The notes: a model not told the origin generated them from the letters alone. DNA of 64,000 bases from an uncultured SAR116 cluster alpha proteobacterium (GCA_902592615.1 CACJFI010000001.1:119980-183979); one strand, 5' to 3'. Shown: positions 23,848-32,744, counted from the first letter of the stretch. Numbers and translations are program-made.

Positions 23848-23974
23848 AAAATTATTGATGGGCTAATAATTACATAATATGAAGGAATCCAATTTAAATA
23901 ATTTTATTATATTTTTTATTTAGTTTAGAAAAATTGATAATTATTTAATTAAAATAATATTTTTGGTTTTTTTT

Positions 23975-24517
23975 ATGAAACATAATATAGCTATTCTTTT
24001 AAGTGGTAACGGTTCTAATTTAAAAGCTATAATAGATAAAGGTATAAAGGTAAGTTTTGTTGCTTCTAATAATCCTAAAGCTTTAGGTTTGGAGATTGCA
24101 AAAACTGCAAATATACCTATTTATTTTTGGAATAACCTTACAGAGTTAGAAAAAGAAGTATTAAAATTAATCACTGAATATGATGTAAAATTGTTGGTAC
24201 TTGCTGGATATATGAGATTGTTAAGTAAAAATTTTGTAAATTCTTTACCATCAAAATTTATAGTAAATGTTCATCCATCTTTATTGCCAAAGTATAAGGG
24301 TATGAATGCTATTAAACAAGCAATTGATGACTCTGCTAAATATACAGGCGTTACAATACATTATGTAGATGAGGGTATGGACAGCGGCTCTATAATTAAA
24401 CAAAAAAGTATCAAAATTAACAAGCTTGATACTATAGAATCTTTAAAAATTCGTTTGCAAGAGATAGAACATCTTATTTATTCTAATACAATAAAATCTA
24501 TCTTACATAAGTATTAA
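23975..24517 (+). CDS. purN: Phosphoribosylglycinamide formyltransferase
   Basis: Transfers a formyl group from 10-formyl-THF to GAR in purine synthesis. About 180 aa from the ATG at 23975 (an upstream TTG adds only four residues). Motifs: LLSGNGSNLKAI near residue 10 (phosphate loop), LAGYMRLLS, the catalytic N-x-H in VNVHPSLLPKYKG, and Asp in VDEGMDSGSII. Shorter than E. coli PurN (212 aa) at the C-terminus. purM, usually adjacent, is not here. Confidence 0.93.
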   Translation: MKHNIAILLSGNGSNLKAIIDKGIKVSFVASNNPKALGLEIAKTANIPIYFWNNLTELEKEVLKLITEYDVKLLVLAGYMRLLSKNFVNSLPSKFIVNVHPSLLPKYKGMNAIKQAIDDSAKYTGVTIHYVDEGMDSGSIIKQKSIKINKLDTIESLKIRLQEIEHLIYSNTIKSILHKY

Positions 24518-24604
24518 CAAGATTAATATTTGGAAATTTTTATTACTTTATTGTTAATAATGTCTGGTATATAACTTTATCATTGGTGGAAGGTTGATAA
24601 GACT

Positions 24605-24994
24605 ATGAAAATCGGAAAGGCGTCTAAATTATCAAATTTAACAGTAAAAGCTGTTAGATATTATGACAACATTGGTCTTGTTAAACCTATTCAAAACATC
24701 TTTTCAGGATATCGTGAGTATAACGACAAAGATGTTTTAAAATTAAAATTTGTAGGTAAAGCACGAAAATTTAATTTTAGTATTAATGAATGCCGGGAAT
24801 TATTATCCTTATATGAAAATAAAGATAGACCTAGTAAAGATGTGAAGAAATTAACCTTGGAAAAAATTTCTCAAATAGATGAAAAGTTAAAGCAGTTACA
24901 AAATTTGAAAGATGAATTAAGTTATCTAGCTGAAAATTGTCATGGAGATGATAGACCAAATTGTCCAATTCTTGATGCTTTGTCAAAAAAATGA
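24605..24994 (+). CDS. MerR-family regulator, CueR/HmrR-like
   Basis: 129 aa. N-terminal winged helix MKIGKASKLSNLTVKAVRYY (residues 1-20), a long dimerisation helix (about 75-108), and a C-terminal metal loop CHGDDRPNCPIL. The CxxxxxxxC spacing and the following CPIL match CueR-type Cu(I)/Ag(I) sensors. The gene overlaps the following EamA transporter by four bases (ATGA), so the two are coupled. No copper ATPase is visible nearby, which makes the pairing with a drug/metabolite transporter unusual. Confidence 0.85.
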   Translation: MKIGKASKLSNLTVKAVRYYDNIGLVKPIQNIFSGYREYNDKDVLKLKFVGKARKFNFSINECRELLSLYENKDRPSKDVKKLTLEKISQIDEKLKQLQNLKDELSYLAENCHGDDRPNCPILDALSKK

Positions 24995-25842
24995 AAAATC
25001 TCTCTGATACAACTGTATCAATAATATTAATGATTATATCTGGTTTTAGCTTTATAATTATGCACAGTGCAGCAAAATTTTTATCAGATGAAATTCATAT
25101 TTTTGAAATTTCATTTCTCAGATGTGCACTTGTAATAGTTGTACTATCTCCAGTGATATTTAAAGAAGGAAAATCTATTTTTGTAACTAAACAACCTAAA
25201 TTTCAGTTATATAGAATCATAACAAATTCAATTGCCATGCTTTGTTTTTTTTATGGATTAACTTTAACAACGTTATCAGAGGTAACAGCTCTTAACTTAA
25301 CAGTGCCTATTTTTACTACATTTTTAGCATTCGTGTTTTTAAAAGAAAAACTAAAAAAACATAGGATTGTTGCTCTTTTCTTAGGATTTTTTGGCGCATT
25401 AATAGTTTTAAGACCTGACATTTCACTTAATGTAGGAGGCATCTTTATACTTATTTCGTCACTAATCTGGTCAGTTTCTCTTATTTTTATAAAAAAGTTA
25501 ACTGAGACAGACTCACCAGTAACAATATCTTTATATGCAGGTGTTGGAATGATACCAGCGACATTTATTGCTGCATATCCATATTTAACAATGCCAAATC
25601 TATATCAATTTTCAATAATTTTCTTTATTGCAATTACTGGAACAATAGCACAAACACTTTTAAATAGTGCATTTAAAAGAGGAGAGTTAGTAATTTTACT
25701 GCCATTAGATTATTTAAAATTAATATGGTCAGTTATAATCGGGTATACTATTTTTATGGAAAGTACACCTTTTACTTTATGGATAGGTGGTTTTTTAATT
25801 GTTGGAGCCTCTTCTTATATTGCGTGGAGAGAAAGAGCTTGA
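24991..25842 (+). CDS. EamA/DMT-family transporter
   Basis: 283 aa with ten membrane helices in two EamA repeats. The first contains the conserved ISFLRCALVIVVLSPVIF region and NLTVPIFTTFLAFVFLKEKL, which ends the first repeat; the second ends with WSVIIGYTIFMESTPFTLW. DMT transporters export amino acids, nucleosides or other metabolites. Coupled to the CueR-like regulator upstream by a four-base overlap. Substrate unknown. Confidence 0.88.
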   Translation: MKNLSDTTVSIILMIISGFSFIIMHSAAKFLSDEIHIFEISFLRCALVIVVLSPVIFKEGKSIFVTKQPKFQLYRIITNSIAMLCFFYGLTLTTLSEVTALNLTVPIFTTFLAFVFLKEKLKKHRIVALFLGFFGALIVLRPDISLNVGGIFILISSLIWSVSLIFIKKLTETDSPVTISLYAGVGMIPATFIAAYPYLTMPNLYQFSIIFFIAITGTIAQTLLNSAFKRGELVILLPLDYLKLIWSVIIGYTIFMESTPFTLWIGGFLIVGASSYIAWRERA

Positions 25843-25846
25843 AGTC

Positions 25847-26788
25847 TTATAATTTTACTAATTGTTTACCTAAATTTAAACCATTTAAAATCTTTACAAG
25901 TGAAGCAGGTGCACTTTCTAATCCATCGCTTATATCCTCTTCGCCAACTAACTTTCCTTCATCATACCATTTAAGTAATTTATTATAAATTTCTTGGTAT
26001 TCGTTAAGGTAGTCTAGGACCAACAAGCCTTCAATTTTAGCCCTTTTAATAAGTAATGTTCGGTTAACTCTTGGACCAACTGGTATTGGAAATGACGGCA
26101 TACCAATTGTTCCACATATTACAATTCTAGCATTAACGTTTAAATTTTCCATAACTGCATCAAATTGTATTCCACCAACATTATCAAAAAAACAGTCAAT
26201 TCCGTTGGGAGCTATTTTTTTCAAGGTATTAGACAGATCATTTGTTTGTTTATAATTGATAACTTCATCATAACCAAACTTACTTTTACAAATATCAGCT
26301 TTCTTATTTGAACTAGTAAGTCCTATTGTTCTGCAACCATAAATTTTAGCTAGCTGTCCCACAGCTGATCCCACACTCCCTGCAGCAGTTGTGATAACAA
26401 CAACATCATTTTTGTTTGGCTTGCATATATTAATAAATCCTGCATAAGCAGTTATTCCGTTTAAACCTAAAATACCTAAATTTTTAGACAAAGGAGCCTT
26501 TTGAGGATCAATTTTTATTTGAATTTTGCTTTCATCTACTATTGAAAACTTTTGCCAACCCAACCATCCTACAACATATTCATTAACTTTAAAATTTTCA
26601 TGTTTTGACGATATAATTTTTCCAACTCCAAAACTCCTCATTGTTCCATTTATAGGTACTGGTTCAGAATAGTTTTCAACATCACTTATCCAGCCTCTCA
26701 TTGCTGGATCTATAGATACATATAGTACTTCTACAAGAAATTGAAGATCTTTGAGGTCATCGATTTCATTTGTTGCAGACTGAAACAA
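25847..26788 (-). CDS. NADP-dependent MDR-superfamily oxidoreductase (CurA/prostaglandin reductase-like)
   Basis: Zinc-independent medium-chain reductase reducing conjugated double bonds with NADPH. Visible: YVSIDPAMRGWI (near residue 28), the Rossmann motif TTAAGSVGSAVGQLAKIYG (near 133), KFGYDEVINYK, and FFDNVGGIQFD. The TTG at 26788 gives 313 aa, about 20-25 short of the family. The same frame continues upstream with a typical N-terminal strand (KKIILKKRPNKTITEDL) to about 26857, where only ATT/ATA codons are available as starts behind an AAGGG site. The true start may therefore be non-canonical, or a start codon has been lost. Convergent with the EamA gene. Confidence 0.88.
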   Translation of the reverse strand: MFQSATNEIDDLKDLQFLVEVLYVSIDPAMRGWISDVENYSEPVPINGTMRSFGVGKIISSKHENFKVNEYVVGWLGWQKFSIVDESKIQIKIDPQKAPLSKNLGILGLNGITAYAGFINICKPNKNDVVVITTAAGSVGSAVGQLAKIYGCRTIGLTSSNKKADICKSKFGYDEVINYKQTNDLSNTLKKIAPNGIDCFFDNVGGIQFDAVMENLNVNARIVICGTIGMPSFPIPVGPRVNRTLLIKRAKIEGLLVLDYLNEYQEIYNKLLKWYDEGKLVGEEDISDGLESAPASLVKILNGLNLGKQLVKL

Positions 26789-26914
26789 ATCCTCGGTAAT
26801 AGTTTTATTTGGACGTTTCTTTAGAATAATTTTTTTATTAACTAAGTTTTTAATAATTTCAAAACCCTTTAAACATATTCTGTCTTAAAAATTAAATTTA
26901 AAGCTAAATAATTT

Positions 26915-27532
26915 TTAAATTATTTTGACAACATTAGATGATTTCAATTTTCCAATTTCATTTGCTCTGTTAACTACATTTTGGAAGGCTTCTGACATTC
27001 CAATTCTATCAATAATGTCGCCCATAGACTCAAAAGATGAATAATAATAAACTACAAATAAGGAATCCATTTTATCTGCAATTACTGGATAAAGTGCAAA
27101 AACTTTAGTATCCTCATCTTTACCTATTTCTTCAACCTCTTCAAGCAAGTTTTTTGTTTCAGGTATATATTTTCTATCTACATCGTATTCTCTAATTAGC
27201 AGTATACTATGATTAGGAGAGGGTTGCCCATGAATACTTCTGTAAACTTCAGGACCAACTAAATGCCCGGATGGATCATCCTCTCGTGTGCTCATTAATT
27301 TAATAATTTCTTGATCTTGGCTTAATTGAGTAAAAGACTTAGTTGCAGATGTCATGTCAGGATATATTGCTGTTAATTGAAGACAGTTATTTAATTCACC
27401 TCCAATAAATGTTCCTAACCTTGCTTTAATTCCATGATTAACCATTATATCTTTGTATTTTGTAGCTCTTTCTAGAGCTATTTTTGACTTACCTAAAATT
27501 GGTCTTAATATTCTTCTTGAAACAATAGACAT
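26915..27532 (-). CDS. NIPSNAP/EthD-like two-domain barrel protein
   Basis: 205 aa, soluble. Two tandem ferredoxin-like halves seem present: residues 25-110 (helix KYKDIMVNHGIKARLGTFIG, strand LQLTAIYPDMTSATKSF) and 110-205 (strand LLIREYDVDR, strand TKVFALYPV, strand FVVYYYSSFESMGDI). The spacing resembles NIPSNAP-type and ABM-like barrels. A strong AAGGAGA site precedes the ATG. Divergent from the NMT1-type ABC operon (201-base gap), so it may share its regulation. Function unknown. Confidence 0.55.
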   Translation of the reverse strand: MSIVSRRILRPILGKSKIALERATKYKDIMVNHGIKARLGTFIGGELNNCLQLTAIYPDMTSATKSFTQLSQDQEIIKLMSTREDDPSGHLVGPEVYRSIHGQPSPNHSILLIREYDVDRKYIPETKNLLEEVEEIGKDEDTKVFALYPVIADKMDSLFVVYYYSSFESMGDIIDRIGMSEAFQNVVNRANEIGKLKSSNVVKII

Positions 27533-27733
27533 AACATTCTCCTTAAATAAATTAATTATAAATATTTGACTACTTATTCGTAAAGTCTTTACATTTAGAT
27601 AAGTTTATTTGATTAATATTTAATCATAAATTGATAAAGTTTACTCAAGTTGTAAAACTTTAAAACATATTAATGATTTACAATTAGTATTATAATTTAA
27701 AAATAATATTTAAAAAAATAATAGGAGGTAAAT

Positions 27734-28735
27734 TTGATAAAAAATTTAGTTTTAATAATAATTTCATTTTTGTTTTCAATAACAAGTTATGCAGATACTA
27801 AAATACCATTTACATTAGATTGGAAATTTGAAGGTCCATCGGCGCCATTTTTTAATGCAATTGATAAAGGTTATTTTAAAGATGTAGGTTTGGATGTTGA
27901 GATTTCGCCTGGTAAAGGATCATTAGATGCAATTCCAAAGGTTGCTACTGGATCATTCCCTCTTGGCTTTGCTGATATAAACTCTTTGATCAAATTTTTA
28001 GACCAAAATCCTGGTGCACCAGTCACAGCAATAATGATGATTTACGATAAACCTCCATTTGCAGTTATTGGAAGAAAATCCCTAGGTATAAAGTCACCTG
28101 CTGATCTACCTGGTTCAGTTTTAGGCGCTCCTCCACCTGATGGTGCATGGGCACAATTTCCTTCTTTTGCAAAAGCAAATGGTTTAGACATAAATAAAAT
28201 AAAAGTCGAACCAGTTGGTTTTCCAACACGTGAACCTATGCTTGCTGAAGGTAAAGTTGCATCAGTAACTGGTTATTCATTTTCATCTTTTCTTAACTTA
28301 GTTCGTCTAGGAGTTCCAGAAGATGATATAACTACCATATTAATGGCTGATCACGGACTCAAGCTTTACGGTAACGCAATCATTGTTAACACTGACTTTG
28401 CTTCATCTAATGCTAAAGTTGTTAAATCTTTTCTAGGTGCAGTAGGTAAGGGTTGGAAAGATGCTGTTTCAAATCCAAGTTCTGCTATTGATGCACTTGT
28501 TAAAAGAAATCCAGCTGCTGATAAAAACTTAGAAGAAAGAAGGTTTAATTTGGCTTTAACAGGTAATGTTATGACAGATTATGTTATAAAGAATGGAATG
28601 GGTAATATTGATAAGGGACGTTTTGAAGCAGCTATTGATCAATTAAGCGAGACTTATAAATATAAAACTAAACCAAATGCAAAGTTATATTTTACAGATG
28701 CTTATTTACCAAAAGGTGGGTTTAAGTTGAAGTAA
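27734..28735 (+). CDS. ABC transporter substrate-binding protein, NMT1/THI5-like (SsuA-like)
   Basis: 333-aa periplasmic binding protein. It starts with TTG behind AGGAGG (27723-27728), the only position with a good ribosome site. The signal peptide MIKNLVLIIISFLFSITSYA is followed by the NMT1-family opening TLDWKFEGPSAPFFNAIDKG (residues 27-46), then GYFKDVGLDVEI and a GKGSLDAIPKVATG ligand loop. Family members bind pyrimidines, sulfonates, nitrate or riboflavin precursors; the specificity is not readable. First gene of the operon; a hairpin follows before the ATPase gene. Confidence 0.92.
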   Translation: MIKNLVLIIISFLFSITSYADTKIPFTLDWKFEGPSAPFFNAIDKGYFKDVGLDVEISPGKGSLDAIPKVATGSFPLGFADINSLIKFLDQNPGAPVTAIMMIYDKPPFAVIGRKSLGIKSPADLPGSVLGAPPPDGAWAQFPSFAKANGLDINKIKVEPVGFPTREPMLAEGKVASVTGYSFSSFLNLVRLGVPEDDITTILMADHGLKLYGNAIIVNTDFASSNAKVVKSFLGAVGKGWKDAVSNPSSAIDALVKRNPAADKNLEERRFNLALTGNVMTDYVIKNGMGNIDKGRFEAAIDQLSETYKYKTKPNAKLYFTDAYLPKGGFKLK

Positions 28736-28752
28736 TTTTAAAACAAATATAA

Positions 28753-28778
28753 AATAGGATGAAATTTTTCATCCTATT
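28753..28778 (+). terminator. Hairpin between binding-protein and ATPase genes
   Basis: A 12-bp perfect stem (AATAGGATGAAA with TTTCATCCTATT) around two bases lies 17 bases after the binding-protein stop and 13 bases before the ATPase start. It would partly stop transcription or protect the upstream mRNA, as at 1639 and 61177. Confidence 0.65.
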
Positions 28779-28791
28779 TCAAGGTATATTT

Positions 28792-29595
28792 ATGTCATTA
28801 AATGTTAAAAAAGACGCCATAATAATTAAAGATGTAACGCATACCTACAAAACTGAAACTGGTTTATTACCAGTTATAAAAAATTTGACTATGAGCATAC
28901 CAGAAAATGGTTTTACAGCTGTTGTTGGTCCTTCTGGATGTGGAAAATCTACCTTAACCAAATTGATTTCAGGACTTTTGCAGCCTGACGAAGGTGAGGT
29001 TTACCTCAGTGGAGTGAAAATTACTACACCTAGACCTACTGTTGGAATGGCTTTTCAAAATCCTGTTCTGTTAGAATGGCGAAGTATAATAAAAAATGTT
29101 ATGTTACCATTAGAAATTGTTCCAAATAAATTAAATTTACAACAAAAAGAACAAAGAGCAAAACAATTATTGTCTTTAGTAGGTTTAGAGGGATTTGAAG
29201 AAAAAAGACCTTCTGAACTATCAGGAGGAATGCGACAAAGAGCGTCATTATGTAGAGCTTTAGTACATAAACCAAAAGTTCTTATTTTAGATGAGCCATT
29301 TGGAGCATTAGATGCGTTTACACGTGAAGATTTATGGCAAGTAATGCACAATTTAAGAAAAGAAGAACCATTCACTGGAATACTTATTACGCACGATTTG
29401 AGGGAGTCAATTTTTCTTGCTGATGAAGTTATAGTTCTTTCTGGGCGGCCAGCTTCAAAACAATTTTTTGTTAAACTACCAAAATCTAAAACACCAAAAC
29501 TTGATAGCTTGTATACTTCAAAATCTATTGATATGTTAAAAACTCTTCGAAAACAAATAGAAATTGCTCAAAGTCAACAAGAGCAAAATAAATGA
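28792..29595 (+). CDS. ABC transporter ATP-binding protein (SsuB/TauB type)
   Basis: 267 aa from the ATG at 28792, preceded by AAGG. An in-frame ATG at 28759 lies inside the hairpin and is unlikely. Complete nucleotide-binding domain: Walker A GPSGCGKSTLTKL, Q-loop QNPVLLEWRS, signature LSGGMRQRASLCRAL, Walker B VLILDEPFGALD, and switch histidine in ITHDLRES. Energises the importer with the binding protein before it and the permease after it (four-base overlap). Confidence 0.94.
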   Translation: MSLNVKKDAIIIKDVTHTYKTETGLLPVIKNLTMSIPENGFTAVVGPSGCGKSTLTKLISGLLQPDEGEVYLSGVKITTPRPTVGMAFQNPVLLEWRSIIKNVMLPLEIVPNKLNLQQKEQRAKQLLSLVGLEGFEEKRPSELSGGMRQRASLCRALVHKPKVLILDEPFGALDAFTREDLWQVMHNLRKEEPFTGILITHDLRESIFLADEVIVLSGRPASKQFFVKLPKSKTPKLDSLYTSKSIDMLKTLRKQIEIAQSQQEQNK

Positions 29596-30347
29596 GACAT
29601 TTTTTAGTACCATTATACGCAATCATTATTTTTCTTATTTTTTGGGAGCTTTTAGTATGGGTAAATGATTGGCCAAACTATAAAATGGCATCTCCCTCTG
29701 ACATATGGCCTGCATTTTGGAAATTTAAAGTTTTATTTTTCCAATATGGTTGGGATACTCTTTGGCGAACGGTCGTAGGCTTATTTATAGCAGTAATATG
29801 TGGTGTTTTTTTAGGAATGATTATGGGTTTTTCAAAGGTTTTGCGTGAAGCAATATACCCATTATTAGTAGGATTTAATGCAATTCCAAAAGCTACTGTT
29901 GTACCTATAATTGCATTAATGTTTGTAGGACAGCACGACCTAAACACAGTTTTAATAGCTTTTATGATTTCTTTTTTTCCTATAGCTGTTTCTGTCTCGA
30001 TTGGATTATCAACTTTAGAACCTGAATATAGAGATATTTTAAGGTCTTTAGGAGCATCCAAATCATTAATATTTTGGAAAATTGCATTGCCAAAAACTTT
30101 ACCAGAATTTTTTGGAGCATTAAAGGTAGCTGTTACACTCGCATTTATTGGTACAAACTTGATGGAAATTGTATCCCCACATGGTAGAGGATTAGGTGCT
30201 TTGTTTGATAGTGGCAAGACAAATTCAGATTACCCTTTAATGTTTGCGGTGCTTATAGCTTTGGCATTATTAGGTATTGGTTTATATTATGTGGTAGTTG
30301 TTTTAGAAAAAATCTTTGCGGGATGGGCAGAACGTTCCACAGATTAG
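29592..30347 (+). CDS. ABC transporter permease (SsuC/TauC type)
   Basis: 251-aa inner-membrane permease, about six spans. The EAA loop with conserved glycine is visible near residues 145-165 (YRDILRSLGASKSLIFWKIA followed by LPKTLPEF). The N-terminal TLWRTVVGLFIAVICGVFLG is typical of the SsuC/ThiX group. Coupled to the ATPase gene by ATGA. It completes a three-gene importer; the substrate is unknown (sulfonate, pyrimidine and thiamine precursors are the usual options). Confidence 0.93.
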   Translation: MRHFLVPLYAIIIFLIFWELLVWVNDWPNYKMASPSDIWPAFWKFKVLFFQYGWDTLWRTVVGLFIAVICGVFLGMIMGFSKVLREAIYPLLVGFNAIPKATVVPIIALMFVGQHDLNTVLIAFMISFFPIAVSVSIGLSTLEPEYRDILRSLGASKSLIFWKIALPKTLPEFFGALKVAVTLAFIGTNLMEIVSPHGRGLGALFDSGKTNSDYPLMFAVLIALALLGIGLYYVVVVLEKIFAGWAERSTD

Positions 30348-30393
30348 AAACTTAAAACTATTCATAAAATGATAATTAATTTAAATTTAAAAA

Positions 30394-30594
30394 ATGCTTA
30401 TAAAAAAAGAATTTTTAATTAAAAATATTAGAGGGGATTTCGGTAAAGGTATAATTATCGCTACAGCAAGTATATTGTATGCAATTTTCAGATTATTTAA
30501 TATACTTGATAATCCAATGCTTTTTCTTGATATTTTTATGACTGGGATTTTTATTTACTCAATTTATCTTATCTTATTTAAATATGTAAAATAG
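30394..30594 (+). CDS. Small two-span membrane protein
   Basis: 66 aa with membrane segments at residues 19-37 (IIIATASILYAIFRLF) and 43-62 (FLDIFMTGIFIYSIYLILF). A basic N-terminus (KKEFLIKNIRGDFGKG) suggests it is inside. 47 bases after the permease gene on the same strand; could be an accessory of the transporter but nothing proves it. No family recognised. Confidence 0.5.
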   Translation: MLIKKEFLIKNIRGDFGKGIIIATASILYAIFRLFNILDNPMLFLDIFMTGIFIYSIYLILFKYVK

Positions 30595-30614
30595 TAAATT
30601 TGAGTTGATTGTTT

Positions 30615-31943
30615 CTATTCACTCCCGATCCAAATATATCCGTCTTTATCCATTATTGGTAGTAAATCCAATGGTATTTCTTTTATGGCTTTTGTCAGTT
30701 CCACAGCTTCTTCAGGTGCCCAGTCTGGACTAGTAGTTACCCATTTTTTTACTGCACCAGTTCTTAAACAAAATTTACTGTCATGGAATGGACACAAGAA
30801 CTCGTTTTCTGTTGTAATCTGACCCATTTCAAGCGGTAAGTTCATGTGTGGACAAAGATTAGAAAAAGCTGAGAGATTATCATCATTCCTAACGATTAAT
30901 ATTTCTTCGTCATTATGATTAATTTTCTTTTTATCTCCGTTATTTAAATCTTTAGATAACATAATTTTATTCCAAAACATTCCGGATTCAAAAATTTTAT
31001 CATCTTTAGATTCTAACGATTTTCCTTTCAATTTAGAAATTTCGTATAATGTCGATCTTTGAGATGAACCTTTTAATTTTACCCTAACAAAATCTTCAAC
31101 TTCAGCTCTGTCCTCGATTTCTTTAAATGCTTCTTCTGAAATTAATAATCTTGTTTCAGCTTCTTTGTTAGCGGTTTCTACTCTACTGGCAATGTTCACA
31201 GATTGTCCAATGATACTTAGACGTTGATTTCCAGCATTCCCAAGCATACCCACTATTGCTTCTCCATAGTGAACACCTACCCTTACATCAAAATTAATAT
31301 TATAATTATCCAAAAAAACTTTTTTCTTTTTATCAACATCTTCTAAAATTTCTAAAGCAGCTTGTGTACAGCGATAAACAGAGTCTATTTTGTCATCTAT
31401 ACCGAAAGCAGCAAGAAATGCATCACCAATGAAATTATTAATGTCACCACCATTTTTTTTAACTATTGTTCCCATGTCATCAAAATATCTATTTAGGATA
31501 TACATAACATCATAGGAGGGTAATTGTTCACTTAAAGGAGTGAAAGAAACTATATCCACAAACATAAGAGCAAGATTTTTTGTACTCCCAATTGAACCAA
31601 CTGAGTTTTTTGTCATTTGATTAGCTAAAATCAAATCTTTTTGATCAAGCAATAATCTTTTTACCTTTACATTACCATTAATTTTTGTTTGGCAAGCCAA
31701 TCTTATGTTAGATGGTAATTCTAGTTTTTCTGATAATTTTTGTTCAGATTTACTCTTTTGAGAAACATTGTCTTCACCCTCAAGAATTTCAACTCTGCAT
31801 GTAGAACACATCCCTAGGCCTCCACAGGCATGTAGGTGTTGTATGTCATTTCTTAATGATGCAGTTAATATAGTTTCATCCTTTGAAATTGATATCTCTG
31901 CATTGTCTGGTATCAAATCGATTTTAAAGACGTAATCACTCAT
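30615..31943 (-). CDS. [2Fe-2S] ferredoxin - adenylate/guanylate cyclase - Rieske fusion protein
   Basis: 442 aa from the ATG at 31943; an upstream in-frame start at 32093 would add an improbable hydrophobic leader. Three domains follow each other. Residues 1-98 are an adrenodoxin-type ferredoxin (C40, C46, C49 in CGGLGMCSTC, and C84). Residues 120-300 are a class III nucleotide cyclase (metal Asp130 in FVDIVSF and Asp174 in FIGDAF; N250/R254 in VNIASR; GQ in place of the common GD before VN). Residues 330-442 are a Rieske domain (C364-P-H366, then C384-P-F-H387 after 17 residues). Cytoplasmic, no membrane span. The makeup suggests cyclic-nucleotide synthesis gated by redox or iron-sulfur status. 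The ferredoxin-cyclase pairing is known; the added Rieske end is unusual. Confidence 0.93.
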   Translation of the reverse strand: MSDYVFKIDLIPDNAEISISKDETILTASLRNDIQHLHACGGLGMCSTCRVEILEGEDNVSQKSKSEQKLSEKLELPSNIRLACQTKINGNVKVKRLLLDQKDLILANQMTKNSVGSIGSTKNLALMFVDIVSFTPLSEQLPSYDVMYILNRYFDDMGTIVKKNGGDINNFIGDAFLAAFGIDDKIDSVYRCTQAALEILEDVDKKKKVFLDNYNINFDVRVGVHYGEAIVGMLGNAGNQRLSIIGQSVNIASRVETANKEAETRLLISEEAFKEIEDRAEVEDFVRVKLKGSSQRSTLYEISKLKGKSLESKDDKIFESGMFWNKIMLSKDLNNGDKKKINHNDEEILIVRNDDNLSAFSNLCPHMNLPLEMGQITTENEFLCPFHDSKFCLRTGAVKKWVTTSPDWAPEEAVELTKAIKEIPLDLLPIMDKDGYIWIGSE

Positions 31944-32060
31944 AATTAAAATCATAATGATTATAAAAAATGAATCAACTAATGAAAAAAAACTTCCAAA
32001 CTTTACACTTTTTTGATTAACTATGTCCCAATTATATTTAATAATCTTTTGGAATTTGTT

Positions 32061-32258
32061 TTGAAATATAAAAGCCTTCAAGAAATACAGCAAAACCCTG
32101 TATGGATCAAATTACAGTCTAAAGGTACTAACAAGAAACAACTAAACGAACAATTTTTGTCCCTAACAAAGGATGAAAAGGTGATAGCAATTGACTTGTT
32201 TGAATCTTTAAAAGTAGTTATGGAAGATTTATTAAAAAAAAATAACACACAGCATTGA
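32061..32258 (+). CDS. Small hypothetical helical protein
   Basis: About 65 aa from a TTG at 32061 (an earlier TTG at 32013 would prepend an AT-rich hydrophobic piece). The product has VWIKLQSKGTNKKQLNEQFL and TKDEKVIAIDLFESLKVVME, a compact three-helix pattern. Divergent from the cyclase fusion with a 117-base gap. No family recognised; start uncertain. Confidence 0.5.
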   Translation: MKYKSLQEIQQNPVWIKLQSKGTNKKQLNEQFLSLTKDEKVIAIDLFESLKVVMEDLLKKNNTQH

Positions 32259-32340
32259 TAATTTAAATTGTAAACATGTTTTTTTATTTTTCTTCTGTTA
32301 ATATTTTAAAAATTTTTAAAGAAATATTGTAAACTTAAAA

Positions 32341-32727
32341 ATGTTAAAAAAAATAACTCTAATAATTTTGTTTAGTTTATATAGCTTGAAAATATACGCA
32401 TTCGAACCTTATTCAGGTATTTCATGCCATAGTGATAAGGTAAAGGGCAAAGAAGAATATTTTTTTAAACATGATGAAAATCACATCTATGCTACTGCTT
32501 ACAAAAGGATTAATGGACAATTCATAAAGATAGGAAATGTTGTTGGACAAAAAGTTTCATCTTTTTTACTGTTTGAAGATATGACAATCGATAAAAATTT
32601 AAATTTCGCATGGCATTTAGATATGGTCACAAAAAATTTAAAACCATTTGTATTAACTGTGGAAGATAAAAATAAGTTCGAAATGCCAGAAAAATATGAT
32701 TGCATAAGTAAAAATTTTTGGTTTTAG
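32341..32727 (+). CDS. Secreted small protein, paralogue 1 of a two-gene family
   Basis: 128 aa with a signal peptide (MLKKITLIILFSLYSLKIYA-F). The mature part has two cysteines (GISCHSD and YDCISK) probably forming a disulfide. The central stretch FIKIGNVVGQKVSSFLLFED, then NFAWHLD, matches FIEIGEVVGQKKDTFILFED and DFAWHYD of the protein at 37769-38149, as do the two cysteines. Periplasmic beta-rich domain by appearance. Function unknown. Confidence 0.65.
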   Translation: MLKKITLIILFSLYSLKIYAFEPYSGISCHSDKVKGKEEYFFKHDENHIYATAYKRINGQFIKIGNVVGQKVSSFLLFEDMTIDKNLNFAWHLDMVTKNLKPFVLTVEDKNKFEMPEKYDCISKNFWF

Positions 32728-32744
32728 TTAGTGAGCGTTCAAAT

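Noticed and set aside
27533..27733. A TPP or other riboswitch before the NMT1-type ABC operon
   Set aside because: The leader is plain AT-rich sequence without recognisable aptamer core motifs.
29678..30217. A 179-codon open frame on the minus strand across the NMT1-type ABC permease gene
   Set aside because: It lies wholly inside a well-supported permease gene on the other strand and has no protein-like features; it is a composition artefact.
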